Positions 18,488 through 30,849 of a stretch of DNA of 64,000 nt are shown here, piece after piece. The DNA lies in assembly GCA_050084515.1 (NCBI GenBank), contig CM114275.1:12400001-12464000 (forward strand), read 5' to 3'. The stretch's first letter is position 1; every line of letters starts with the position of its first letter. The position numbers were made by a program, and so were the translations under genes. The notes beneath the pieces were generated by a model. That model made no database searches. It was not told the origin of the DNA and worked only from the letters and a program-made list of their open reading frames with translations. The DNA comes from Blasia pusilla. Lineage: Eukaryota > Marchantiophyta > Marchantiopsida > Blasiales.

Positions 18488-20496
18488 GTGGAATCTATGA
18501 GTAGTGGACATGCTGCAGATGGTCGTGCTGTCTCATTTTTCATTCAGCAACATGCTTGGAGTGTCCAGCACTGGGTCGATTTGAGCGTGATGGTTAAAGC
18601 CGGCCACCGTAGAAGCTTTCACTGCAGCTTATATGTCAGTAACGATGCGCGTCGAAGTTCAGACTCTTTCTGTAAAAGTTCACTGACTTGAGGAAAAATC
18701 TTCTGGTGCCCACACCAATCGTGTATTGCTGTTAAAATGGCTGTGTCCGTGGATCCTCACACATTCCAACTCGCGTCTCTAGAGCAGCAGTATGTCCAAG
18801 TCGAGAAGGTTGTTATCTGGCTCGAAGATGCGCGCTTGTCCTGCCATTTATGATATTCTTTTAATTAGAATACAGAGCGGGTTGTGAGTGTTGATGTGTG
18901 GGGTTTGTACCTTAGGCAAAGGGGTCTTGCTAAACTACCAAGTGAGTTTTTGAAATGGGATTGTGTAAGTCCAAGGAGTGCTTGAACAAGAATAACGACA
19001 CCTTAGCGAACAGGTTGAGTAGGTTTGGAGCAGAAACGGAGTAGTTAATCATGAAGGCGTTGAAATTTGTGGTACGCATCTGAATGTGGTCTTGGTTTCA
19101 TGCAGGAGACACGTAAGCTTGAGGAAGAACTGCAAAATTCGCGAAGGAAAAGACATCAGTTGGATGTGGAAGTTAGGTACCTTGTACACCTACGCTTACC
19201 GAACGACTCACCTGCAAGCATTACGAATATAGTCACGCAAAGATCAGATTGAAAAATGTGGGCGCTGTGACTCGATTTTCATAGAAACAATAGCCTGTCT
19301 GACTGTCGTCTCTTGCCCCGTTGGAGTTGCCTAGTCCATGTCGTGAGCAATGCCCGTGATACTGCAATTAGGCTAAGGCTTCAGACTCTGTCGCTTGTGT
19401 TGAATTGAGTTAAGCACCTGGTCGTACCTTGATTTGCTTGGGTATGACGAATCCTTTGGCTTCTGTAGACAAGTTGAAACAGGGAGAAGGTCACAGGGAC
19501 TAATCTTGCGTTCGGTCTAGATATACTTAGTGAGTTGGTCAAGAACGCATTGCCCCATTGTCAGTGGTAGATCCACTTGACGAAGGAATGGCCCTTGATA
19601 GCATTCCTTGTGTTTGTGTTCTCGTATTTTACCATACTATCATATGTTGAGTCTTTTCACAGGAGTTTATCACCAATGTCCCAACAGGTGAATATCTGGC
19701 TTCTGCATGAAAGCTATTTTCCTGGCCGCCTGGAAAGGAGTTTATATGTTTACGGAAATATTTTGTTTTACAGTCGTGTCCTTAAGTGGGAGGGATGGTT
19801 GATCCAAATGAAGGATCATCTTAGCACGGAAATCCATAATACTGAAGGTGGACTTTGCTTTGTTGTTACGCTCTCTGTCAAAGCTCAAAAGCAAAAGGTT
19901 AATGATGGTGTTGTCATCGAAACAGGTTCCTCCGTAGGAAGTTAAAATCTTTCAAAAGGAGCCTTGATCAATATGGACAGACAGAAGCTCCTGTTGCTAC
20001 TCACTCAGACGATCACTCTCACGAAACTGACGATCCACAGGAACACATGAGACTGGTGAAAATTCTGTGATAATTGAGGTTTTCTAGTGTACTTTTAATG
20101 GCCTAAGTAGTGTTAGCCGTTTCCAGTGTTTATTTCGTTTGTAGTGAAAGAGGGTGAAAGGCCCTGGACGATGGGAGTAGTCTCAATACCATTGGATAGG
20201 GTAAACTAGACTTTCATTGTTATGGTTTCGTGTGGCTTGTGCAGGCATCTGGAGATCCAGCTAGGCAGAGGTCACCTGAGTCCCAATCTGACTATTCTGG
20301 CCCCATAGAGGATGAGCCTCAGTTCCTTGAGGTGGAGGTGAAGCTCGGAGATTTAAAATCTCTCGAGAAAGGAATTATAAGATCGTCACCACTGGAATAC
20401 TCGCCGACTTTTGTAGAGTACGAAAGTGACTCTCCTCACAAATATGCAGGGAAAGGGAGAGTGTCTTGGCAAGATGAGGAGACACTTTCAGCCTGA
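18488..20496 (+). other. Possible exons of an unrecognised host gene
   Basis: Several segments look exonic. One reads ETRKLEEELQNSRRKRHQLD (coiled-coil-like), preceded by TGCAG at 19100-19104 and followed by GTACC. An open stretch at 19577-19945 has a hydrophobic start. A terminal segment at 20254-20496 begins after TTGTGCAG, ends in a TGA and is acidic and Ser-rich (SDYSGPIEDEPQFLEVEV). Base composition is more gene-like than in the flanks. I recognise no family and cannot join the pieces into a model, so a pseudogene is equally possible. Confidence 0.3.
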
Positions 20497-22077
20497 TAAA
20501 AAGGTGAAACTTTACAGACATGAGGGAGTCCAGTCAGATTGTTGAGAGTATTTGAACACGAAATTTTGTGTGTGGGTTTTCCAGTTGATTTTAGAGTTAG
20601 TTTCTCAACAGAATTGTTTCTCTTCATAGTAGAGCCATTATGCTTATTCTACCCTTTTGGGCCAAGCCAGTACAGGTTGTTATTATTAGTTCAACTCGTG
20701 GATTGGTGGTAAACCATGCATTGTCTTCTTTCTGAACCAGAGGTTTTAAAGTGGTCATCTCATAGGCGATGGCATCACATCAGAGCTCTTGTGGAAATCT
20801 GATTAGGGAGACTGCATTATACTCAGCTTGGAAAGTTATTATCTCTGTTTGTTGATGACACCTTAGTCTGGAATCGACTTGTGTGGACTGCCTTTGTTTG
20901 GTTTTATACTATGGCCACTGTTTTTGGAGAAGAAGAAGCCAAGAAGGTCCATCTGGTTCCGTTAGTTCGGAAGGAATCAGGTTGTGCTGCAGGGAAATTT
21001 GACCACCTGACCTCATTTCTGATTCTAGTTCGGGTGTCGTGCTGGTAAGCATTACTCATATTATGATGAACAAAATTGAGTTCTGCTGATGAAGTTCATG
21101 CAAAGAGCAATTCATGGCAGTGATCTGCATGAGGCTCATTTGACCTTGGAAATCGAGCAGCTTTCAAAGATAGTATGTCATATGCAAGGATTGATTTCTC
21201 AGAGTTGAGCATGTGACTTGTGTTTGAATGTTCGATAATCAGGCTGAGAATCCTTCTACTCAATTTTTTCTTGTAATGTCCCTCACATGTATGAGGTAAG
21301 GTTGCTGCTAGTATTTATCTGATACGTACGCTCTTTCGTCCATTACAGTTACTTGAACATAAGATTCGTGAATGCAGACGGACAACAATGTACCATGATG
21401 ACACAAAATAGAAAATGGCATTGATGGACAAGACAATGGAAAAATGGGGATGATTATCTCTGAAAGACATGGGAATTGGAAGTGGGGGTATAACTAGCAC
21501 ATGACTCATTGAAGGTGCCATCCACTTAATGAACACATCAGCATATGGATGAGGCTCTAGGACGAGTGGTACCTTGAACACTGAAGGAGTCTTCAATGTT
21601 GTGTTTGTCATGGAGTGGGAAAAGTTCCTTAGAAAGTAGAACCAAATTTTCACCTAAAATTGATAGCCACAAAATTCATTAGGTGACAAATATGGTTGGG
21701 GTGGGTAAGGCCTATTAAGAAGCCTTGAATCTGCACTTGTACAGGGCAAAACTGTCTTCATAAGAAGTCATCTACTCCCAACTTAGTGGATGTATGTGAC
21801 ATGCATGTAAGGTCCATTTGGTAGTTTTTCTGTCGTTTGTTGGGTTGTATGATTTTGGCCTCCACTCAACATCTGATTTTCTTCTTTGGGCAACTTGTTG
21901 GCAATGTTTATCATTCCATCGCACGAATTAGGGTTGCCACAATATTTGTAGCCGAGCTTTGGTAGTAAGGTTGTATGTTTTGTTAGGTTTGGAGAGGCCA
22001 AGAGTGACAAGTTGGGTTCACTTGGTGATCTGTGTGCACATACAATCTTGTGGGGCTTTCTTGTGGAGGTTCCTTGA
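20497..22077. other. Non-coding
   Basis: No gene or repeat recognised. A 161-codon minus frame at 21783-22268 overlaps a hairpin and has no domain; I do not regard it as coding. Confidence 0.4.
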
Positions 22078-22112
22078 TCTCTTGGTAACATGTTGTGCAT
22101 GTTACCAAGAGA
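22078..22112. repeat. Perfect 15-bp hairpin
   Basis: TCTCTTGGTAACATG at 22078-22092 is the exact reverse complement of 22098-22112, with loop TTGTG. The GGTAAC/GTTACC core also occurs in the second hairpin of the copy A LTR (3750-3775), so this may be part of an old related LTR. Confidence 0.7.
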
Positions 22113-23464
22113 GGTAATATGTGTGCATAAATCACTTTTTTGGAGCCTTGGGAGCTTGGAGGGTACATATCCCAAGAAGAGGCTTATTTTTTGACAATTG
22201 ACCCTTTCAAATATCAGGTAGGGTAGGGTGATGCTAGTATGCATTAAACCCAGCGATGTGATCCTCACAACAAAACACGCTCTAGCGTGGGAAATAAAAA
22301 TTCTAGTGGGTTCATGTTAGGATGAAAGCTTGTCATTATCTCACAAGTGAGACATAAGTTATAGAAGCGAGACACGAGCCTCGTTGAGTAGTAAGATGTT
22401 AGTTTGGTATTTGATCTTGTCTAGGGTTGGCTAAGACTTGGAAGACCTAAGGTTGGTTGATCCAAACTCTCGCGAATGTGAGTATCTTTGGATGCAGATA
22501 AGTAAGGGGAGCGTGACGTGCTAAATGGAAGATCTCGTAACACAAAAGACTGGTATTCAAGGGAACAAATATATAACATATGGATTCCCTCACGTTGAGG
22601 GTAAAATCGACTCCATTGTTATGTATTGTATTTGAACCCTAAACCCTAAACTTTCCCATCTCATCTGGTTTTTTGGTTGGTGGTTGAAATGTTGAATTTT
22701 TTTAATTTTTTTGCAGTATACAATCAAGGGATGCCATGGAGGAGATGAATATCCAAACTTGTATTACGACATAATATGAGGATTGAATGCGAGGATCCTA
22801 CTTCACTTGGTTGCAAATATCCTTACATATTGGGATAGGTAGTGATCGGGTACAAATTTTTTTCCGAGAGATGAGCAGGTACGTAGATAAGACTCACTTG
22901 AATTGAGAGGGAGAAAATACTCAGTATAACAAAGCATATAGTCTATACATGCAAGAAGGGGATGTTTAGCAAGAATACACACATGGAATCAAGCCTTGTG
23001 CATTATGGTATGAAAGCCCTTTCTTGAATAGAGAGACGCAAAATATTGTAAGAATATGAGTTTCAATCCAAATCTTAGAGGAGGTCTATAATAGAACAAA
23101 GAGTTTCTCATTGAAGTATATTCATTGATGGATAGTACTCATAAATCCCTATGTTGAAATATGTGGATGTGTAATTTTTAAAGAATTGGTAGGGTAATTT
23201 TTTTTAGAGATTCTTGAGATGGTACAAAGCCTTGTATGAGGGAGCAAGTTGTGGATTTACTACCCGTGGCAGCACGTGACCATGTTGGTACATGAGATTA
23301 AGAGTCTTAGGGAGTATGTATAAAATGTGAAGTGCACCAAATAGACTCTTGGAGATAGGTATGATGAAAGGTGACGTCCTTTGTGCCCATGATCTTGGCA
23401 ATGAGGGTTCACAAACATAGATATGAATTGGGCCACCCCTCCATCCTTGAGGTGTGACTTGCTC
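22113..23464. other. Non-coding; short telomere-like motif at 22635-22651
   Basis: AACCCTAAACCCTAAAC occurs once as about two and a half CCCTAAA units, too short to be a telomere tract. Nothing else recognised. Confidence 0.4.
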
Positions 23465-24260
23465 ACTCTACTATTGGCGGAAATTTCGTTTCCGATGAGT
23501 ATCACCATAGGACCAACAACTCAAGCCTATCTTTGATTGTCTTGCAAAGGATGTAATGACTCTCACTCTTGCAATCATATGTGCGCTAACCTTAGCCATC
23601 GGCGCAATCATATTCTCAAAAGGTGCATAGTGCAATAGTCTTGCTACTATGGGTACCATTGCACAAGTTGGCTCACTCTTGAAGCCCAAAACCACCATAT
23701 TTTGTGAGATGGTATTGATCTCAATATATTCAAACACCCAAAATACCTATTCCAAAGTCAACTCCTTCATTATGATCATCAAAGTATAGTAGTGCATTAT
23801 CGGTCACTGCAACTCTTGATCAAGTATTCCATACCCATACAAGACTACTTGTGTTGTAATCACTTCTCAGGTGGCTCAAACCAAATAATTTATGTATGTA
23901 CTATAAGCCTTTCTATAAATCTCCCCAAAACGCCGATGAAACGCCTCCAATTAACTTATAGAGATTCTTAATCCTAACCACTTGGTAGTTCTTCTCCACC
24001 ACAAGGAAGAACTTAATCGTGGGGTTGAATTGAGGTTGTGCATGTCTCCCCCTCAATATTTTGGCACCTCCAGTATCACTCGGCTCCACCTCTACTGTTT
24101 AACCTCTCACCATCAAAATCGAACTACTTTAAAATCATCTACGATATATAACTTGGGTCCCAAGATAACTTGTAGGCTCAAATCATCAACGGATGCATCT
24201 CCAAGAAGTCAAAATTTTTGCTATCGAAGCACCCTCCAAGTGCTCAAATAAACCTTTCCA
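23465..24260 (-). pseudogene. Diverged gag of the same gypsy superfamily (copy G)
   Basis: The minus-strand reading contains FNPTIKFFLVVEKNYQVVRI followed by KNLYKLIG, matching FNSVVEFFVETRASYQGVRT and KKLRSIHD in copy C. Lower down, VFWVFEYIEINTIS matches VFRTTENIERNM, and a CWSYGDTH segment is where the zinc knuckle should be. Many stops and frame changes. It is the only piece of the family on the minus strand and resembles copy D (EKNYQ.VR) more than A-C. Confidence 0.55.
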
Positions 24261-24267
24261 TACCATA

Positions 24268-25101
24268 TGTCACGTCTTTTAGGATAGATCGGTGAGATGT
24301 AGTAGAGCGTCTTTGTGAGTAGTGGAGGACAGGCTTAGTAGGTCAAGGATGACGTGCTGAGGCCTCGAGAAACCTGAGAGAGCAGGTTTCTCCTTCGTTT
24401 CAGCTCATTTGGAGCCATATTGAGGAACTTACTATTTTAGGTAAGTACCATTTTGAGTATATGATCAACTTTCTATTTTTGGTAAGTGGCCTTTGGTAAG
24501 TGACCCTTGACCTCCTACATCAGGTCAAGAGCCAAGGAGGTGACTTGGGAGAATAAGTTACCATGGAGAGAGCTTGGGAGAGGGGAGGGGTATACGTCAA
24601 GGAGAGAGAGCTTAAGAGCTCATTCTCTCTTTTTTGAACCTCTTGGCATAAGGCGGCGGAACTATGGTCCCTTGCCTTGTGAGTGTAACCCAAGCCTCTC
24701 ATTAGGAGATTGGGTTTGGTATGACATGAGAAAGAGTGCACACCTTTGAGAGCTATGGTGTGAGATGGTGTAGAGAGAGAGATTAGATCTTACTTTACAA
24801 AGAGAGAATGAGAGAGCTTAATGAGGGAGCTCGCTAGTCACTCGCTGGTTTTGCAGTTTGGGGACCATGTTCCCCATTCAAAGTCTCATGGGAGTGCTCA
24901 CCGGAGCAAGGGCTGCTTTGATTGTTCTTTGCATTTGCCGATTTTTCGTGTGGAAGAGTGGCGTGCGGAAGCGCTGCCCAATTTCTGATAGGGATTGATT
25001 ATGGGGGCAGGTTTCCCCATGCCACTACTCTCAGGAGCACCATGTAGCTTGCTGATTTGTATTTTTACAGGTTTTACAGTTTCGTTGGGAGAAAGAGACA
25101 T
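24268..25101 (+). repeat. LTR-like repeat family L, copy 3 (full length)
   Basis: 834 bp, starting TGTCACGTC and ending GAGACA (TGTC...GACA inverted termini). Landmarks shared with copies 1 and 2 are TCTTTTAGGATAGATCGG, GGAGCCATATTGAG and CTCATTAGGAGA. No target duplication and no adjacent internal sequence recognised, so it is probably an old solo LTR. Confidence 0.75.
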
Positions 25102-26164
25102 TGGATTTTACAAGAGTCCCCCGTCAATTTTTACTGGAATGTTTGATTCTAAATATTTTTAATGCTATTGTAGATGGTGAAGTTATGCACGCTATGCAAT
25201 AAACAATGTGTAATTTGGAGTTGTGAGCAAAAATTTATGGTCAATCTTGCAAAATTTCCATTGCTAGGCGATTTTTAGGGTTAAATTGTTCAAACCCTAA
25301 ACCAGCCGCCACGCCGGCGGCGGCCGTCGCCGTCATAGTCACTGTCAACAGTCTGTCGTCAAAGATCAACCCTCACCATCACCAATCGATCGTCAGCATC
25401 AACGGTCAATTTTCATCGTCCGTTGGCCACCCTTTGGTTGCCATTGCGGCCATTACGGAGTGGAGGGTCTTCCACAACATTCGTTGATTCTCTGACTTGC
25501 GTCGCCACCACGTACTTTGTTTTGGCCGTCACCGTCATCGTAGTTTCATCATCAACCAATGATGGCAGATGACCTCCGGTTATGGTGTTTGAGTTTTGAT
25601 TTCATGCTGCTATGTTGTGATTGGTAGCCGCTCGACGACGATCGAGTACCGTGCCGTGACGCACGTAGCCGCAACGGGCCGCCGATTGCCGCGCTGTGCC
25701 GCTCGTGGATGCATCACACCGTCTCGATCACGGAGCCACTCCGTCATTGTGGAGCAGAGTGTGGGTTTATTGTTGATTGAGGAGGGTATGCCGCTGAGTG
25801 CTGCATCCCACCATCGAGGGTAGTGCCGTTCGTAGCCATTCTGTGCCGCTTGCAACGCTGCACCATTCCGCTGGAACCGCACTGTCTATCAAGGAGTTTT
25901 AAGTAGCGTCAATACGGGAGGAGCATGACTTGCTGATTGGAGGAGTTGTCTCCACGACCGAGTTGGGGCCGAGATTTGCAGTTCCTGAAGAGCGACATCG
26001 ACATGTGTTCACGTTACCCATTCTGGTCCTTTACCCTGCACGCGTGAGGGATTCTGGGATTTGGGTAGTTTATTTGGGGATATTGGGTTGTGTGGATGAT
26101 GAGAGCATCATTTATGTATGTGTTTTAGGGGACATAGACCTGTGTGGGATGTCCGGAGTTGAGG
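25102..26164 (-). repeat. Non-coding, with GC-rich repeat copy 2 at 25605-25875
   Basis: 25605-25875 is the inverted partner of 7108-7372. The preceding 25300-25560 is rich in GCC/GTC words. 25905-26164 lies before the copy C leader but does not resemble the copy A LTR, so no 5' LTR can be assigned to copy C. Confidence 0.55.
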
Positions 26165-26388
26165 GTAGATTGTCGATGAGATGATAGCTTGGTCGATTTT
26201 TTGCCCCACGCCGCTTGTTGTCGCACGTTACACGTCTTGGGGAGGGAGAGTGTAGATCAAGTGCCACATGTTTGGGATGAGTGATTGAGGGATTACTCGT
26301 GAGGTTGAGAGTGATCGAGTGAGAGGGGCACGAGGGTCATCACGGCGTCCGTTCAGGACTTTGAGAGGCGAGGTGGTGAACCCAAGAG

Positions 26389-27600
26389 TAGCTCTAGAGG
26401 TTTTACGCGGAGTGGCGCGAGGTTCCGAGGGTCTCCACGTGAGGGACCACCTCGACCTCCTTCTGTGTCATCGTTAGATGAGGGGGAGGATGTAGAGGAG
26501 TTTGTGAGCACATCACCACACATTGTGAGTGGTCCTATCAGTTGGGCGTACGAGATGGACGATCGGGGTAGAGGACCGCGTAGGTTTTCAGGTGCAATAG
26601 GTACGATTGAGTTGCACAATTTCATGGCAGAGTTTAGGAGTTGGTGCAACTCCCAACAGGCCAGGAACTCTAGAGAGTTCAACCCGTTTACAACATGGAA
26701 TGGTATGTTCCAGCATTTAGAGGGGGCACCCATGGACGATTACCATGAGTTCTCTCAGAGATATGCACGTGAGATCGAGGCGTGGAGGCTCTACTATGAC
26801 CCACATTATGTGTCATGGACGGAGCCGTTCCTAGATGAAGAGGAGGAGTCAGGAGAGGCTACTTCCTCTTCCACTAGTGACGTTTTAGGAGGGGTCACTT
26901 GCACTGGAGCAGTTGCATCATCTAGTCGGGTTCGTCGTAGGTTCAACTCCGTGGTTGAGTTCTTCGTTGAGACGAGGGCCAGCTACCAAGGGGTACGGAC
27001 AAAGAAGTTGCGGAGCATCCACGACTTCCACAGGCGCCCATGTGAGAGTTTGCGTGAGGCTTACACTCGCTTGCGCTAGTTTATCAACGTCACTGAGGGG
27101 ATGATAGAGGCTCAGGCTATCCAGTCATGGTACGTGATGCTGGATCGGATCCTGCAGACACGTGTGCGGGAGAGGGTGCTTCTTATGAACACCTCCCCTA
27201 CGTTGAGAGATGTTTTTAGGACCACCGAGAACATTGAGCGTAACATGGCGGAGGAGAGCGTAGCCACCATGGGTCTAGGTGAGAGCAGTCGCGATTGTCT
27301 GCACCACTTGTGCAGCAACGTGGACTCCGAGATAGGTTGACTGTGGCACCACGAGCTTAGGGAGGATACCGGGAGGCCGTGCCATAGAGACCTGCGCCTT
27401 CATATGCGGCTTAGCAGCAACCGCCCACTGTTACTTGTTGGTCATGTGGTGGAGCCATCATCAGCGCGATTGCACTCATCAAGGTTATGGACGTGTGCCT
27501 CAGTATGGAGGAGGAGATGGTGCTCTACAAGGGGATTATCGGTGTGACTATTGTCAGAGGTATGGTCATACACGCGCCTGGTGTTTCAGTTTACATCCTA
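26389..27600 (+). pseudogene. gag with zinc knuckle
   Basis: Nucleocapsid/capsid precursor. The longest gag frame in the window runs to 27079, where a TAG replaces the codon before FINVTEG, and continues in a shifted frame at 27101-27340. Blocks: YEMDDRGRGPRRF, REFNPFTTWNGMFQHLEGAP, REIEAWRLYYDPHYVSW, an acidic spacer, VVEFFVETRASYQGVRTKKL and VRERVLLMNTSPTLRDVF. A CCHC knuckle follows in another frame at ~27542-27583: CDYCQRYGHTRAWC (C-x2-C-x4-H-x4-C). Frame changes near 27080 and 27340 are damage. The start codon is uncertain. Confidence 0.8.
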
Positions 27601-27880
27601 AGTAATGACCGAGGGCCAAAGAGGGCACCTGAGCGAGTAGCCAATCCAGGTGGGCCTAGAGATCGTGCACCAGGTAGTTCCGTTGGGGGACAAGGAGCTG
27701 GAGTTGCCCGACACGGTGGTGGAGCTGCCCATGGAGGAGGTAGAGTCCTACCACCTAGACGCCTCGAGGGAGATGCCGGGCGTGAGGCTAGGATGGCTGC
27801 TCAGATACATCACCTACAACAGCGGATTGCCACTATGGTATTGAGATTACTTGATGCCGGATCTGTGGCATCGACATCAT
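27601..27880 (+). pseudogene. gag C-terminal Gly/Arg-rich tail
   Basis: The frame containing RVANPGGPRDRAPGSSVGG and AAQIHHLQQRIATM follows the zinc knuckle after a frame change near 27600. Homologous DNA is at 12679-12860 in copy B. The deletion junction to the integrase lies at ~27880. Confidence 0.6.
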
Positions 27881-28860
27881 ATGGAGCAGATGGTGAGGCA
27901 TGCAGACTGACGTTGAGCAGTTTGTTGCCAGATGCATGGTGTGTGATCGGGTCCGAGCATCGTTCAATGCTCTGACTCCACAGTTGTATCCATTACCGAT
28001 CATGGGCTTAGGATATAGATGGAGTTTGGATTTTGCAGGACTTTTGCCTTTGACGGAGCGTCACAGTCGTTATGTGTTGGTGATGGTCGAGCACTTCTCG
28101 AAGTGGATCGAGTTGGTTGCATTGCCCGACAAAGCGAGTGAGGGAGTAGCTTATGCCTTCCTTGACAAAGTGTTGAGTCATTATAACACATCGGCTGAGG
28201 TGTTGACAGACCAGAGTATTGAGCTTTGCGGTGAGTTCCAAGCCTTGTGTGATCAGGCGCTGATCGACCATCGCACGATTTCGCGAGATCATCCCGAGGT
28301 GGATGGATTAGCGGAAAGAGTTGTGCAGATGATGAAGAGGGGTTTACGCAAGTATGGCTTGCAAAGAGGTCACCTAGGAGATTGGGACCTCCAGTTGCCG
28401 TGGTTGGCGATGGGATACAGATTCAGCAAGCAAGCATCCTAAGCGTCTTTTCCACCGTACTTGATTTACCTACGGCCATTCGTCAAGATGTTGGTGAGGT
28501 GTTGGACCTTGATGACCCAGATGTATGGATGCGAGCTTTTTCTCAGAGGGCTGAGTTGTTTTGGAGAGTGATGCCCAGGGTGTTCGAGAACTTGGAGATT
28601 GTGCAGCATCGGGATACGTTGAGGTATGCGACTATTTGGGGTGGTGGTTATCGACCAACTATCCGGAGGTTTCATCAAGGATATTATGTCTACTTGCAGC
28701 AGACGGCACCGACGACGTTGGATATGACTGTAGGGTGCACTATATTGAGAATGCGTGATGTTTTGCCATTCAGTGTTCTCTTGCTAGAGGGACGCGATGG
28801 TATGGTATGGAAGGACCATGTGCATAATTGTGCGCCTTGTCACCTTCCTAACATTGATGG
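27881..28860 (+). pseudogene. Ty3/gypsy integrase, copy C
   Basis: Open from 27900 to 28440. Catalytic acids are intact: Asp in SLDFAG (28029), Asp in LTDQ (28209) and Glu in GLAERVV (28314), the last two 35 codons apart. A TAA at 28440 is followed by a short deletion that removes the LLFGREP motif. The C-terminal part resumes at about 28490 (EVLDLDDPDVWM) and runs on into the PHD finger. Confidence 0.82.
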
Positions 28861-29074
28861 TACAGTAGATCCGAGCTTAGCAGTAGTTCCTGCAGGCGTG
28901 CGTTGTATGTTGTGTAGTTCTGCCCGTGGTGCGGCCATGATGCTAGTCTCTGATGGATGTTCGAGAGGTTGGCATATGGCATGTCTGACGCCACCTCTCA
29001 CTAGGGTTCCTCGGGGACAAATGAATGTGTCCCAGATGTACATAGAGGAGATACTAGGTAGGTTTCGATTCTGA
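28861..29074 (+). pseudogene. PHD finger, copy C (degenerate)
   Basis: In frame with the integrase C-terminus: RCMLCSSARGAAMMLVSDGC, then GWHMACLTPPLTRVPRG. The third Cys is Ser, and the final W.C..C is lost (QMNVSQMY). The His and the flanking Cys are present. The frame is open to 29074. Confidence 0.78.
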
Positions 29075-29360
29075 CTTTTTCTGTGACATGGATGACGAGA
29101 AGGCGACTAACGATGGGGCCACATGAGCATCTGGCCTTTCTTGTTCTTAGTGTCCGAGAGATGTATGTCATGGTAGGTAGGGATAGATGACTTTCTAGAG
29201 TTAGAGGGACCTAACCACCAGCTAGGGGGACGATTGGAGTTATTTTAGTACTTCTTGTCTCGTTGTTTGGATGCCATGAGTTAGCATGGGATTGTGCGTG
29301 TTTGTGTGTGTGTTTGGTGACAGCGATGTATGTTGTGTAGCGATGTGTATGCGTACAACA

Positions 29361-29760
29361 CATAAAAGGTATGAACGTGGATGGACTTTGGATCCTCCAT
29401 CCCATGCACCATGTATCAAACACATAAAGTATAGGGAGCTCGATGCCACAAAATTGATATTGGCTCTGCATGGACATGTATACCTCATCATGCTCTCCAT
29501 CCATCAGTATGGTGAATCCTTTACTTGATCGCTAATCACCAAACTCTTGATCTATTATTGCTTCCTCCTCCAATGATAATCAAGATGAGGATATGCAATA
29601 TTGCAATCTACTTTGAGTATAACCTACAACACCACCACTCTTAAAACTCATACAAATAGCCATGGTGACCCAAAGATACCAAAGATTACATAAGTTTTGA
29701 TATACTCTAAGTACCACGTAATTTATGGGATTACCACACCACACCTCTAAAGAAATTTTA
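29361..29760. other. Non-coding
   Basis: Between the end of copy C and a minus-strand copia fragment. Nothing recognised; it could hold decayed copia sequence. Confidence 0.35.
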
Positions 29761-30845
29761 CCTTAAATAGCAGTAGCAAGGGATTCATTTATCAGAGAAC
29801 ATGCAATTTTCACACCTTCTACCCATAAGATCTTCATTCCATCATTGCTCAATATGTTGTAGGCTCTCTCCAAAAATATCCAATTCATTGGCTCTACCAT
29901 TCCATTTTTTTGAGGTGTGCCAAGAGTTGGGTGAAGTGGCGAACGATCCCCAAATCCCAAAATAACTCTTCAAATTTTCTAGATTGATATTCCTCACTAT
30001 TGTCATATTGTATGCACTTCTTCTTCTTATTGATACGCTCTTGTATCATTGTCTTCCATTCTATGGAGATATAGAAGATCTCAAATTTCTTCTTCAAGAA
30101 GTAAATCCATATCCTCCTAGAGTAGTTATCTACATAAGTGAGAAAATATAGCCATCTAGATTGTGAAGCAGCAAATATAGACGCTAAACATTTGTATGTA
30201 TATAATTTAGAGCTTCTTCTATCCAATGTATACGAGTATTGATGCTCACTCTTCCTTGTTTGCTAAACATGCAATGCTCATAGAAATCCAATTTACAGCA
30301 CTTTGTTACCCTTAACAATTCAAGTTTTTACAGCTCCCTAAGTCCACATTTGCTCATATGAGCCAATCTCAAGTGCTAGAACAATGTCATGTATATTACA
30401 TCTCCATCTATTGTTGATGCTACAATAGATCCATCTCTAATGTTGTCATCTTCAAGCTTGTTCATGGTTCCAACCTTCTTGCCTTTTATCAAGATCAAGA
30501 TTCATATAAAACCTCTTAGAGCTCTACTCTTTGTTGCCCATCAGTAGTCATTATCGTCGAGTGCACGAAGAGAAATCAGGTTCTTTTGTAGATTAGGGAC
30601 ATGTCAGACGTCAATCAAAGTTGAACGATCCTCTCAAATTTTTTTGATGTGGACATAAATAATTCATATCATCTTGTATAACACGTCGTTTCCCATTAAG
30701 ACAGTTCCACCGACCTTGTTACAATATGTATAGAAGCACACTTTGCAAGGACGCATGTGGTAAGAGCAAGCATAATCAATTATCCATTTATCATGGAAAA
30801 TATCTCTATCAAAAGTTACATTCATTATATAGTCACCTCCATCCG
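29761..30845 (-). pseudogene. Ty1/copia protease, GAG-pre-integrase and integrase fragment
   Basis: Read from 30845 downward: a protease remnant WIIDYACSYHM (family DSG, here degraded to DYA), NLISLRALD, the GAG-pre-integrase motif HLRLAHMSKCGL with DFYEHCMFSKQ, then the integrase core LTYVDNYSRRIWIYFLKKK (first Asp), QYDNSEEY (second Asp) and GTPQKNGMVEPMN (Glu). Many stops. It is cut at both ends: on the high side by a tandem repeat array, on the low side by unrecognised DNA. Confidence 0.8.
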
Positions 30846-30849
30846 GCCA

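Larger units (their letters stand above)
26165..29360 (+). mobile_element. Ty3/gypsy copy C (gag-integrase-PHD deletion derivative)
   Basis: Leader (matching 1-240), nearly full gag with zinc knuckle, then a jump from gag C-terminus to the integrase zinc region at about 27880, integrase, PHD finger, polypurine tract (~29224) and an LTR-like end finishing ACAACA (29360). Protease, methyltransferase, reverse transcriptase and RNase H are absent. Confidence 0.85.

Noticed and set aside
18721-18860. Possible homeodomain-like fragment (WLEDAR after EQQYVQVEK)
   Set aside because: Too short and lacking the conserved WFQNRR helix.
21783-22268. 161-codon minus-strand open frame
   Set aside because: Overlaps a perfect hairpin, has no domain, and its composition is like the surrounding non-coding DNA.
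22635-22651. Telomere-like CCCTAAA units
   Set aside because: Only two to three units; interstitial and common by chance in plant DNA.
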